A stretch of DNA of 55,445 nucleotides, taken from the NCBI GenBank assembly GCA_030698405.1, contig JAUYMU010000080.1:1-55445 (forward strand). Direction: 5' to 3'. Below are positions 13,800 to 21,540 of the stretch, piece by piece. The position numbers and the translations under genes were made by a program. Every line of letters begins with the position of its first letter. Within the stretch, counting starts at the first letter, position 1. The DNA comes from Bacteroidota bacterium. GTDB lineage: Bacteria; Bacteroidota; Bacteroidia; Bacteroidales; Prolixibacteraceae. The notes under the pieces were generated by a model. That model saw nothing but the letters and a program-made list of their open reading frames with translations. It made no database searches and was not told where the DNA came from.

Positions 13800-15227
13800 A
13801 TGTCATTTAAACTGTTTATTGCCAGTACCTTCGGATTAATTAAGTCAACCGCAAAAATAGAAGCTGCCCATGAATTACTGCTGGCAGACTATCAACTTTT
13901 CTGCGAGTTTGAAAAATCAAGTGAGCATAAGGAATATCATGAACTTGCATTGTTGGTGAATTCGCCCACTTTCAAGCAGAAAAAAAATGAACTTCAGCAT
14001 TTGATGCTCAAGGGCAGCGTGGAAGAAGCCCAGTTGAAGGAATTAAAAAAGCTGGAGAGAAACAGTCGCCTCAAAAAGTTTTATTCAATGCTAAAATCGA
14101 ATGAATTAAAAAGATTTGAGACGATATTGAATTCTGAAATCAAGAAAAAATACCGGGAGTTAAAAGCTGCTGTTGACAAGCATTCGCTGGCTGCCCTGAA
14201 GAAAAAGGACAAACAATCGGAGGAATATGCCTTGTATGCTGAATTTCAAAAGATCAATGACTCGGAAGATATTACATTCTTCAAAAAATTCAGAAAATCA
14301 TCGGCCTATATAAATTACGAATTGATGATTGATTCGCCGGAGCGTAAACGTTTTGAAGAACTTGAGAAAATAACTGGTTCTAAAGAATTTATGGCAAGGG
14401 TTGCGTACCTTGAAGACAAGCACAAATGGGAAAAGACGGAAGATGCGGCAAATGAAAAACGATTTGCTGAATTACAGAAATTGCCACAAGTCGTTAATTT
14501 TCTGAAATATAAAAATTCCACCGCTTTCGATTTTTTCAGGAAATGGAATTTGGTTTTTGAGGATCGTTTTGAATCAGCTAAGCTTGACACTCAAAAATGG
14601 ATGACTAAATCGCATTGGGCCAGTCAGTCATTGGGTCAGAATTTTTCACAAATTGGAGATTTACATGCCTTTACCGATGGGAAAAATGTTTTTGCAGGTA
14701 AATCGCTAAAAATAGAAGTGTGCAAAGAAAAAGCAAAAGGGATGCAATGGCGGATTCCATTTGGATTTGTTGAACAGGAATTCGATTACACTTCGGGCAT
14801 CGTTTCTACTGCCGGCGCAGAATGGTGGAAATACGGAATACTGGAAGCCAAGGTGAGATATACATCATCACGCAATTTGGTTGATGCCGTTTATTTATTG
14901 GGAGAAGAAAGTTCGCCACAAATAAATCTGGTTGAAATGGGAGCAAAAAACCGGCTCGGAATGCTTTCAAAAACCGCTGACGGTATCCATGAAGCCTGCG
15001 AGGGTATTTCAGGACTTAAAAATGGAGAATTCTATATTTTCAGGCTCGAATGGTCGGCACATTCGTTGGTTTGGTCAATCAACGGCCGCGAAATGCTGAC
15101 AGTGAGCCATAATATACCAGCATTTAAAATGCACCTGAACGCTGCGTCCATTGTGGTTGATGAACCTGTCAGTAATTTGCCGCACTGCTTCGAAATTGAC
15201 TGTGTTAGATTTTATCAACACAATTAG
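13800..15227 (+). CDS. coiled-coil repeat protein with a catalytically degenerate GH16-like domain
   Basis: A 475-residue protein without a signal peptide. Residues about 15-245 are highly charged and helical, built from loose repeats of about 45 residues around motifs such as S-EFMARV or SAYINYE. From about 250 a jelly-roll of the GH16/concanavalin type begins (LVFEDRFES...KWMT), with SGIVSTAGAEWWKYGILEAKV as the usual strand. The family's catalytic signature ExDxxE appears as Q-I-N-L-V-E at 374-379: nucleophile Glu and assisting Asp are Gln and Asn, only the acid/base Glu379 remains. It is probably a sugar-binding or structural protein, not a glucanase. The PAS gene begins 3 bp downstream in the same orientation. 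Confidence 0.75.
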   Translation: MSFKLFIASTFGLIKSTAKIEAAHELLLADYQLFCEFEKSSEHKEYHELALLVNSPTFKQKKNELQHLMLKGSVEEAQLKELKKLERNSRLKKFYSMLKSNELKRFETILNSEIKKKYRELKAAVDKHSLAALKKKDKQSEEYALYAEFQKINDSEDITFFKKFRKSSAYINYELMIDSPERKRFEELEKITGSKEFMARVAYLEDKHKWEKTEDAANEKRFAELQKLPQVVNFLKYKNSTAFDFFRKWNLVFEDRFESAKLDTQKWMTKSHWASQSLGQNFSQIGDLHAFTDGKNVFAGKSLKIEVCKEKAKGMQWRIPFGFVEQEFDYTSGIVSTAGAEWWKYGILEAKVRYTSSRNLVDAVYLLGEESSPQINLVEMGAKNRLGMLSKTADGIHEACEGISGLKNGEFYIFRLEWSAHSLVWSINGREMLTVSHNIPAFKMHLNAASIVVDEPVSNLPHCFEIDCVRFYQHN

Positions 15228-15230
15228 ACT

Positions 15231-15563
15231 ATGAACTGGACAGATGGGTTTTTAGGCGCAATCACGGTTTGCGACCGCGAAGGTATTGTGGTTTATATGA
15301 ATGATTTATCGAAGAAACAATTTGAAAAAACTGAAGAAGGAGAATTGTTGGGGAAAAGTCTGATTGACTGCCATCCGGAACCGGCAAAAACCATGTTATT
15401 GAGGATGCTCGCCGAACCATTTTCGAATTCATATACTACCGAGAAAAATGGCATCCGTAAAATGATTCACCAGACTCCCTGGATGGAAGATGGCGAATTT
15501 AAAGGACTGATTGAAATTTCGTTTGAAGTACCGATGGAACTGCCGCATTATAAAAGGGGTTGA
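15231..15563 (+). CDS. small single PAS-domain protein
   Basis: A 110-residue protein that is essentially one PAS domain: GAITVCDREGIVVYMNDLSK (strands A-B), a helical middle (GELLGKSLIDCHPEPA), then IRKMIHQTPWMEDGEFKGLIEIS (strands G-I). PAS domains bind small ligands or cofactors and relay signals. No output domain is attached, so it would act through a partner. It starts 3 bp after the GH16-like gene, suggesting co-translation, but why the two are paired is not evident from sequence. Confidence 0.8.
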   Translation: MNWTDGFLGAITVCDREGIVVYMNDLSKKQFEKTEEGELLGKSLIDCHPEPAKTMLLRMLAEPFSNSYTTEKNGIRKMIHQTPWMEDGEFKGLIEISFEVPMELPHYKRG

Positions 15564-15596
15564 ACAGGGCATCAGTGATTGGAATCAAAAATTTTT

Positions 15597-15812
15597 CTAA
15601 TTGTTTTCCAATTCAATATTTGCTATATCTCTGGCCTGAATAAGTTCGTTTTCTTCCAGCAGTAATATTTCGGAATTGAGGACTTTTTGCTTGTGCAAAA
15701 CCTTTCCGCTTCGCAGAATCACTTTTACAATTTGATAACCCATTCCACTTTCTGGAAGGTTGACCAGAATATTTATAAAATTATCGGGTAATTTTAAGGT
15801 TCTTGTTTCCAT
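15597..15812 (-). CDS. small conserved hypothetical protein
   Basis: A 71-residue protein (METRTLKLPDNFINILVNLP...). It begins with a strand-like segment, then ESGMGYQIVKVILRSGKVL and ends in an acidic helix-strand (LLLEENELIQARDIANIEL). I recall similar short proteins in Bacteroidota but no named family. It ends near the convergent PAS gene and starts 38 bp from the end of the RAYT gene on the same strand. Confidence 0.55.
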   Translation of the reverse strand: METRTLKLPDNFINILVNLPESGMGYQIVKVILRSGKVLHKQKVLNSEILLLEENELIQARDIANIELENN

Positions 15813-15850
15813 GATTTTTAATACGGTGTTTGTATAGAAAATGTAAGAGT

Positions 15851-16297
15851 TTATAACAGATATTTTTCATCAAATTCAATTCCATGCTCTTTCAGTAATT
15901 CAATCAATTCATCTCGAAAGGTTATCGTTTTGTGGTGTTGCTCTTGATTTTTCACGTATTCGATTAAGCGATCTTTTTCTTTAAACGAATAGGTAAAACC
16001 TCCATATCCATTTTGCCAACCATTAAAATCAGGGAATAAACTCAGGGATTTTATGTGATCTGAACTCGCCAATTTTATGTCTTTTACCAATGAAGCCAAT
16101 GAAATTGACGGATGAATATGTGTCACAATGTGAATGTGGTTTTCAATTCCGCCAATACGGTATAAATGGCAATTTTTATTTTTCAAAATGCCCCAAATGT
16201 ATTTAAAGAGTTCTTCACGGTTGGGTTTTGTGAGGGTGTGTTCCCGATTTTTGGTGCTGAACACAATTTGATAAAGAATTTGTGTGTAAGTGCTCAT
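15851..16297 (-). CDS. REP-associated tyrosine transposase (Y1_Tnp, IS200-like)
   Basis: A 148-residue HUH nuclease. The HUH pair is His54-Ile-His56 in GIENHIHIVTH, and the nucleophile candidate is Tyr114 in LIEYVKNQEQHH. Length and layout fit RAYT/TnpA_REP proteins, which are related to IS200/IS605 transposases but are linked to short palindromic repeats instead of insertion sequences. No left and right IS ends are seen; instead two 273-bp tandem copies of a hairpin-rich repeat start about 95 bp upstream. All catalytic residues appear intact. Confidence 0.87.
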   Translation of the reverse strand: MSTYTQILYQIVFSTKNREHTLTKPNREELFKYIWGILKNKNCHLYRIGGIENHIHIVTHIHPSISLASLVKDIKLASSDHIKSLSLFPDFNGWQNGYGGFTYSFKEKDRLIEYVKNQEQHHKTITFRDELIELLKEHGIEFDEKYLL

Positions 16298-16390
16298 GAT
16301 GTCAGTTTTTAGTTGTTAGATTCTTTAAGGGTTTGAAATTGAATAGCTATTTAGTGGAATTTATGGAACAAATATATTGAATGATTTCAC

Positions 16391-16616
16391 AATCACGAAG
16401 CGATTGAATGTGAATAGCCATGTATGAAATGCATGGACGATGATGTCCCATATTGGTTGCAACCCCGTGGGGGGTTGAATTATGATAGACGATTCGTTTT
16501 CGATGACGTTCAACCCCATTCGGGGTTAGGTACGCGTTGGGTTTTCGATTCCATGGGTTTCACCACATGGTTATTCACTTTCAAGCCCGTTGGGCTTGTT
16601 CTATATACAGCATTGC
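16391..16616. repeat. REP-like repeat unit, copy 1
   Basis: First of two tandem units, period 273 bp. It contains stems GCGAAGC-type near its start, AACCCC/GGGGTT at 16461-16476, AACCCC-ATTC-GGGGTT at 16512-16527 and AAGCCC-GTT-GGGCTT at 16583-16597. These short GC-rich hairpins set in AT-rich flanks are the type mobilised by RAYT proteins; the RAYT gene lies next door. Short ORFs in this stretch are frames through the repeat. Confidence 0.8.
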
Positions 16617-16663
16617 ATTCTTCGTTTTGCTCAATTGGCAGTTTGACCGCACGTTTGGGGGTA

Positions 16664-16890
16664 AAATCGCGAAGCGATTGAATGTGAATAGCCATGTATG
16701 AAATGCATGGACGATGATGTCCCATATTGGTGGCAACCCCGTGGGGGGTTGAATGATAACAGACGATTCGTTTTCGATGACGTTCAACCCCATTCGGGGT
16801 TAGGTACGCGTTGGGTTTTCGATTCCATGGTTTTCACCACATGGCTATTCACATTGAAGCCCGCTGGGCTTGTACGATATACAGCGCCGC
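16664..16890. repeat. REP-like repeat unit, copy 2
   Basis: Second tandem unit, closely matching copy 1 from CGAAGCGATTGAATGTG through the final AGCCCGCTGGGCTT hairpin; small differences (for example GGTGGCAA for GGTTGCAA) show some age. The 48-bp spacer between the units is not repeated after the second. Confidence 0.8.
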
Positions 16891-16997
16891 ATCTTCATGA
16901 ACCCTAGTTATCCGATCAGCCTACCCCCGAATCTCCTTTTTTAATTTAACTTAACCCTCTTTAACTTTTGAATGTACTCAACTGAATAAAATTCCGT

Positions 16998-17005
16998 TAT
17001 TTTTG
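16998..17005 (+). promoter_or_regulatory. -7 box of the DUF5686 gene
   Basis: TATTTTTG matches TAnnTTTG, 28 bp before the ATG at 17033. It overlaps the alternative TTG start at 17003, which argues for the ATG. Confidence 0.5.
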
Positions 17006-17032
17006 TTCATCAGATTCCAAAACCAATTGCCC

Positions 17033-19678
17033 ATGTATTTCAGATTTTTACTTATTTCCTTTCTATTTTTTACATCAATAGTTCCGGTTTTTTCGCAGGG
17101 TATTCGTGGTCGTATTACCAACGAGCAAAACGAAGCTGTTCCGTTTGCGAATATTTATATTCCGCAGTTGTCAACCGGTACCACTTCAAATATTGATGGT
17201 AATTACGAGTTGAAACTTCCGGAGGGAAAATGGGATATACTGTTTCAATACCTGGGTTATCAAACTCAGACAGTGGCGCTGACAACCGGGAAAACATTTC
17301 AGGAAATCAACATCCGGCTGATTACGCAGGATTACCGTATTCCGGAGATTAAAGTGATGGCTTCGGGCGAAGATCCTGCCTATTATATCATGCGCCGGGC
17401 GATTGCTTTGGCTCCGTATTACCAGAAACAGGTTTCGAAATATTCGTGTAAAGTGTATCTGAAAGGTTCCGGAGTGTTTGAAAAAATTCCTTTTGTGCTG
17501 AAAAAGCAAATGAAAAAAGGCAATGTGAAAGTCAATGAACCTTTTGTGATGGAAACCGTCAGCCAAATTGATTTTGAGCTTCCTGATAAAGTGAACCAAA
17601 AAGTGCTGGCCATGCGTTCGTCGGGTCAGCAAAACAATACCTCGCCAATGGGAATGATTACCAATAACTTGTACGATGCCGATAAATACGGAATTGTTTC
17701 TCCGGTTGGGAAAAGCGCGCTTAAGGTTTATAATTTCAGGCTCGATGGTGTTTTTGAAGATCAGGGAAGAACCATCAATAAAATAAAGGTGATCCCAAAA
17801 ACCAAGGGCAGCGATGTATTTTCAGGATACATTTACATTGCTGACGGATTCTGGAACATCCATTCAGCTGATTTGAACATGCATGTAACGATGACCGATG
17901 TGAAAGTTCATCAGATGTATGCCGAAGTGAACAAAAATACCTGGATGCCGGTGAGCCTCGATTTCGACATGGATTTTTCGGGTCTTGGATTGAAAATAAA
18001 ATACAAATATGTGGTTTCAATCAGCGAATACAAAACCACGCTAAATCCGGCTTTGGATCATTCGTTTATTGAGAAACAGAAAAATCAGCAAATTCAGGAA
18101 CAGCAGATTTTTGACCGGATTGCCGAAGAAACCAGGCAGGTTGAACAGCAACGCGAAGCAAAATCAAAGGAACAAAAACGGATTGCGGAACTGATGGAAA
18201 AGAAGGAACTGAGCAACCGCGAAACTGTGAAACTGAGCCGCCTGATTGAAACAGAAGCCAAACGCAACAGTCCGCCCGAACCGCTCGAAATTAAATCGAG
18301 CTTTCAGGTTAGTCAGAAACAGGTAAACAACGATACTGCTTATTGGCAAACTTTGCGACCTATTCCGCTGACAGAAAAGGAAAAAATAAGTTTTTCCAAA
18401 AAAGATTCATTTCTGCTTGTTTCTTCAACTCCTGAATACAAAGATTCGGTGCGCGATTCGCGTCGCAAATTCAAGATCAAACAGTTACTTTTTGGGAAAA
18501 CTTACAATTATTCGGTTGATTCGATCAGGAAATTCGAATACTTATCGATCCCAAAACTGACCGACCCAACTTCGCTTTCGTTCAACTCGGTGGACGGATT
18601 GCGGATTGAACTGCCGTTCAGTTATTCCATTTCAGACAGTACCGGCCATTCATTGCGCCTTGTTCCACATTTTGCGTATGCTTTTGCCCGCAAAAAAATG
18701 GATGCTTCTTTTTCGTACAGACAGCGCTTGAACGGATTGACTAACTCATGGATTTCGGCGAGTGTTGGATCGACCACCGAAGATTTTAATCGCTTTTCAG
18801 GATTGCCGACCATGACGAACAATTTTTATACTGTTTGGCTTGAAGAGAATTATAAACGGTTTTACCGGCGCGATTTTCTGCAACTAACAGCCAGCCGGGA
18901 CATTACCAACGGTCTGAACCTGAATGCAACGATTGAATACAGCGACAACAGTCAGTTGACAAATCATTCCAGTTATTCGATCATCAAATATGCTGATAAG
19001 GAAATTCAGCCCAATATTCCTGAAAATAATTCGCTTGAACCCTGGCAACTTGCAAACCACCAGTCGTTTGTCAGCCGTTTTGTGTTGGAATACACTCCGC
19101 ACCACCGTTACCGCATCAGAAACAATACAAAAGTGTATGCTGAAAGCAAATTTCCGACCTACTCGCTGGCATACAAAGGAGCTTTTTCGGGTGTTTTCGG
19201 AAGCGACGCACGTTTCGATCTGGTGACTTTAGGCATCAGGCAAAAGATCAATTTTGGCATTTCCGATCAATTTTCCTATCAGGCAAATGCTGGTAAATTC
19301 CTGAACAACAATCGTCTGTATTTCGAAGATTTCAAGCATTTCAATACTCAATCCACCGGGTTTATGTTTTCTCCTTACGACAATAGTTTTCGGTTGCTTC
19401 CTTTTTACCAGTATTCAACCGGGAAACAGTTTGCCGAAGCCCACGGCGAATGGCAATCGCGACGATTGATTGTAAAACAATTGCCATTGATTAGAAACGC
19501 ATCGATTTCAGAAAAGCTGTTTGTTAATTATCTTTCCAATCCCGGAATCAAAAATTACGTAGAAGTCGGATATGGTATCAGCAATATTTTTTTATTGCTG
19601 AATGTTGAGGCTGTTGCCGGATTTGAAAATGGTAAATTCCGGTCTTCAGGAATTAGGGTGAGCCTGAATTTGCCTTAG
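17033..19678 (+). CDS. CarboxypepD_reg-like / DUF5686 outer-membrane protein
   Basis: An 881-residue protein starting at ATG 17033, chosen because it gives a clean signal peptide (MYFRFLLISFLFFTSIVPVFS) and because the alternative TTG overlaps the -7 box. A CarboxypepD_reg-like beta-sandwich follows directly (GIRGRITNEQNEAVPFANIY through about residue 105). The rest is the DUF5686 region: a central part with a charged helical insert (EQQREAKSKEQKRIAEL) and a C-terminal half rich in alternating beta strands, ending SSGIRVSLNLP as outer-membrane barrels do. The family is a common Bacteroidota outer-membrane protein of unknown function. Ferrochelatase follows 68 bp downstream with its own promoter. 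Confidence 0.85.
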   Translation: MYFRFLLISFLFFTSIVPVFSQGIRGRITNEQNEAVPFANIYIPQLSTGTTSNIDGNYELKLPEGKWDILFQYLGYQTQTVALTTGKTFQEINIRLITQDYRIPEIKVMASGEDPAYYIMRRAIALAPYYQKQVSKYSCKVYLKGSGVFEKIPFVLKKQMKKGNVKVNEPFVMETVSQIDFELPDKVNQKVLAMRSSGQQNNTSPMGMITNNLYDADKYGIVSPVGKSALKVYNFRLDGVFEDQGRTINKIKVIPKTKGSDVFSGYIYIADGFWNIHSADLNMHVTMTDVKVHQMYAEVNKNTWMPVSLDFDMDFSGLGLKIKYKYVVSISEYKTTLNPALDHSFIEKQKNQQIQEQQIFDRIAEETRQVEQQREAKSKEQKRIAELMEKKELSNRETVKLSRLIETEAKRNSPPEPLEIKSSFQVSQKQVNNDTAYWQTLRPIPLTEKEKISFSKKDSFLLVSSTPEYKDSVRDSRRKFKIKQLLFGKTYNYSVDSIRKFEYLSIPKLTDPTSLSFNSVDGLRIELPFSYSISDSTGHSLRLVPHFAYAFARKKMDASFSYRQRLNGLTNSWISASVGSTTEDFNRFSGLPTMTNNFYTVWLEENYKRFYRRDFLQLTASRDITNGLNLNATIEYSDNSQLTNHSSYSIIKYADKEIQPNIPENNSLEPWQLANHQSFVSRFVLEYTPHHRYRIRNNTKVYAESKFPTYSLAYKGAFSGVFGSDARFDLVTLGIRQKINFGISDQFSYQANAGKFLNNNRLYFEDFKHFNTQSTGFMFSPYDNSFRLLPFYQYSTGKQFAEAHGEWQSRRLIVKQLPLIRNASISEKLFVNYLSNPGIKNYVEVGYGISNIFLLLNVEAVAGFENGKFRSSGIRVSLNLP

Positions 19679-19701
19679 CTTGTGATCCTTTTGTTGAATG
19701 A

Positions 19702-19733
19702 TTTGTTATATCGAATCAACAAACTTACATTTA
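19702..19733 (+). promoter_or_regulatory. hemH promoter
   Basis: TTTG (19702-19705), 20-bp spacer, TACATTTA (19726-19733), one base from the TAnnTTTG consensus, 13 bp before the hemH ATG. Confidence 0.55.
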
Positions 19734-19746
19734 GCACAAAAATAGC

Positions 19747-20763
19747 ATGAAGACTAAAAAAACTGCGGTACTGATGATCAATGTCGGAACGCCCGATGAG
19801 CCAACAGTGAAGGCCGTTCGGCGGTATTTATCTGAATTTTTAAACGACCGGCGGGTGATTGATATTCCGCTCGTTTTTCAGAAGATATTGGTAAATCTGA
19901 TCATTGTTCCTTTTCGCGCACCAAAATCGACCAAACTTTACCAGCGGTTGTGGACCGAAAAAGGCTCGCCGTTGCTTTATTTTTCTGAAAGTGTTCAGGT
20001 TGAACTTCAGGAAAAACTGGGTTCGAAAGCCGATGTTTTTATGGCGATGCGTTACGGAAATCCATCCATCGGGAAAGCGCTTTCGGCCATTAAAAAAGGA
20101 AATTACGATCGTCTGATTGTGTTTCCGATGTTTCCGCAATATGCTTCATCGACAAACGGAACGGCTATTCAGGCGGTGATCGACCAGATCAGGAAATGGA
20201 ACACGATCCCCGAGTTTCATGCAATCAGCCAGTTTTACGATCATCCCGCATTTCTTGATGCCTTTGCCGAAAGGATCAGATCGTATGCGCCTGAAAATTA
20301 CGATCATGTGATATTTACGTTCCATGGTTTGCCCAACCGTCACCTGGAAAAGAACCATCCGGATGAATCTATTCAGACCTGTAATTGCGAAAATGTTTTG
20401 CCTGAATTTGGGAAATCGTGTTATAAGGCAGGCTGTTACCAAACTGTTCGCGAATTGGTAAACCGGCTTGGCCTGAAAAGTGGAGAATATTCTGTTTCGT
20501 TTCAGTCACGCCTGTCGAATAACTGGATGACGCCGTTTACCGACAAAAACCTTGTCAACAGAGCGAAGCAGGGCAGCAAAAATATTCTGGTCGCAGCTCC
20601 GTCGTTTGTTGCCGATTGTTTGGAAACAACTGTTGAAATCGGTTGGGAATACAAGGAAATGTTTTTAGAAAATGGTGGTGAAAACCTGCAAATGGTTGAA
20701 AGCCTTAACGATTCACCACGATGGATCGGCGCGATGGAAGAAATATTAAGGCCTTACATTTAA
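19747..20763 (+). CDS. hemH: ferrochelatase
   Basis: A 338-residue cytoplasmic enzyme inserting Fe(II) into porphyrin at the end of haem synthesis. It begins KTAVLMINVGTPDEP, a hallmark of the family, and carries FTFHGLPNRH with the catalytic His. The region CNCENVLPEFGKSCYKAGCYQT is cysteine-rich, and SFVADCLETTVEIG (conserved Glu) is present near the end. Length fits the family. The last codon is followed 7 bp later by a 16-bp minisatellite, so the gene's 3' untranslated region is made of that repeat before the hairpin at 21154. Confidence 0.95.
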   Translation: MKTKKTAVLMINVGTPDEPTVKAVRRYLSEFLNDRRVIDIPLVFQKILVNLIIVPFRAPKSTKLYQRLWTEKGSPLLYFSESVQVELQEKLGSKADVFMAMRYGNPSIGKALSAIKKGNYDRLIVFPMFPQYASSTNGTAIQAVIDQIRKWNTIPEFHAISQFYDHPAFLDAFAERIRSYAPENYDHVIFTFHGLPNRHLEKNHPDESIQTCNCENVLPEFGKSCYKAGCYQTVRELVNRLGLKSGEYSVSFQSRLSNNWMTPFTDKNLVNRAKQGSKNILVAAPSFVADCLETTVEIGWEYKEMFLENGGENLQMVESLNDSPRWIGAMEEILRPYI

Positions 20764-20770
20764 GCAGACA

Positions 20771-21146
20771 AGGCGAGTGGGCGAAGAGGCGAGTGGGCGA
20801 AGAGGCGAGTGGGCGACAAGGAGAGTGGGCGAAGAGGCGAGTGGGCGAAGAGGCGAGTGGGCGACAAGGCGAGTGGGCGACAAGGAGAGTGGGCGAAGAG
20901 GCGAGAGGGCGAAGAGGCGAGTGGGCGACAAGGCGAGTGGGCGAAGAGGCGAGTGGGCGAAGAGGCGAGTGGGCGACAAGGCGAGTGGGCGACAAGGCGA
21001 GTGGGCGACAAGGCGAGTGGGCGACAAGGAGAGAGGGCGAAGAGGCGAGAGGGCGACAAGGAGAGAGGGCGACAAGGCGAGTGGGCGACAAGGAGAGAGG
21101 GCGACAAGGAGAGAGGGCGACAAGGCGAAGAGGCGAGCGGGAGAAA
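20771..21146. repeat. 16-bp minisatellite, 22 full units
   Basis: Twenty-two units of AGGCGAGTGGGCGAAG lie head to tail from 20771 to 21122 with no insertion or deletion, then an 8-bp half unit and one degenerate unit. Variation is limited to unit position 4 (C or A), position 8 (T or A) and positions 15-16 (AG or CA). The unit has no stop codon in several frames, and since 16 is not a multiple of 3 each frame cycles through all phases; this makes overlapping ORFs of over 100 codons on both strands. These are by-products, not genes: low-complexity, without ribosome sites or homology. It separates hemH from its likely terminator. Confidence 0.95.
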
Positions 21147-21153
21147 ATAAGAG

Positions 21154-21192
21154 AATGCAGTGATGCTGGAAAGTCAGAATCACTGCATTTTT
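21154..21192 (+). terminator. terminator after hemH and the minisatellite
   Basis: An 11-bp perfect stem (21154-21164 with 21179-21189, AATGCAGTGAT on the 5' side), 14-nt loop, then a T run. It probably ends the hemH transcript and lies directly after the ppnP stop on the other strand. Confidence 0.7.
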
Positions 21193-21195
21193 GGT

Positions 21196-21477
21196 TTATA
21201 CATACAAACAATAATAGGCAACCTGTCCGTCGGCTTTTACCTTGAATCTCACGTCCTTGGCGACCTCAAAAGTTTCGCCCTTCAGGTAGGTTGTCCAAAC
21301 GGTTTCGCCCGGAAGCAATACATCCAATACACCGCTGGTAATGGTCATTTGTTCGATGGTTCCGGTTCCGAATTCATACTCACCGGCTTCCATTACGCCA
21401 ACAGTAGCAACACCTTCCAGGTTTTCGAGCGCGATTGATTTTACTGTTCCGCCAAAATATTCGTTTACTTTTAACAT
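21196..21477 (-). CDS. ppnP: pyrimidine/purine nucleoside phosphorylase PpnP (DUF1255)
   Basis: A 93-residue cupin-fold protein, the family's full length. Typical stretches are VNEYFGGTVKSIALEN at the start, VGVMEAGEYEFGT in the middle and the end FKVKADGQVAYYCLY. PpnP splits nucleosides with phosphate into base and ribose-1-phosphate. It is single; the upstream minus strand has TATCTTTG (21510-21517), a -7 box 33 bp before the ATG. It converges with hemH over the minisatellite. Confidence 0.93.
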   Translation of the reverse strand: MLKVNEYFGGTVKSIALENLEGVATVGVMEAGEYEFGTGTIEQMTITSGVLDVLLPGETVWTTYLKGETFEVAKDVRFKVKADGQVAYYCLYV

Positions 21478-21509
21478 GATCTTTCTTTTTTAGTGTTTAA
21501 ATGAGTTGG

Positions 21510-21517
21510 CAAAGATA
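21510..21517 (-). promoter_or_regulatory. ppnP -7 box
   Basis: Minus strand TATCTTTG, an exact TAnnTTTG match, 33 bp before the start codon. Confidence 0.45.
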
Positions 21518-21540
21518 AAAGATAACCGGCAACTTTTCGA

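Noticed and set aside
15851-16297. Complete IS200/IS605 insertion sequence
   Set aside because: No defined left and right ends or accessory tnpB were found; the protein and the nearby hairpin repeats fit a RAYT better.
16391-16890. Possible CRISPR array
   Set aside because: Only two long units of 273 bp with no short repeat-spacer rhythm; a RAYT gene, not cas genes, is next to it.
16424-16907. Four short ORFs in the 16.4-16.9 kb region
   Set aside because: All run through the tandem REP-like units, repeat each other's sequence and cross the hairpins; they reflect the repeat and are not genes.
20721-21211. Several overlapping ORFs of 110-174 codons on both strands over the 16-bp repeat
   Set aside because: They are produced by a 16-bp unit lacking stops in several frames. 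The translations are low-complexity and present on both strands at once; no ribosome site or domain supports any of them.
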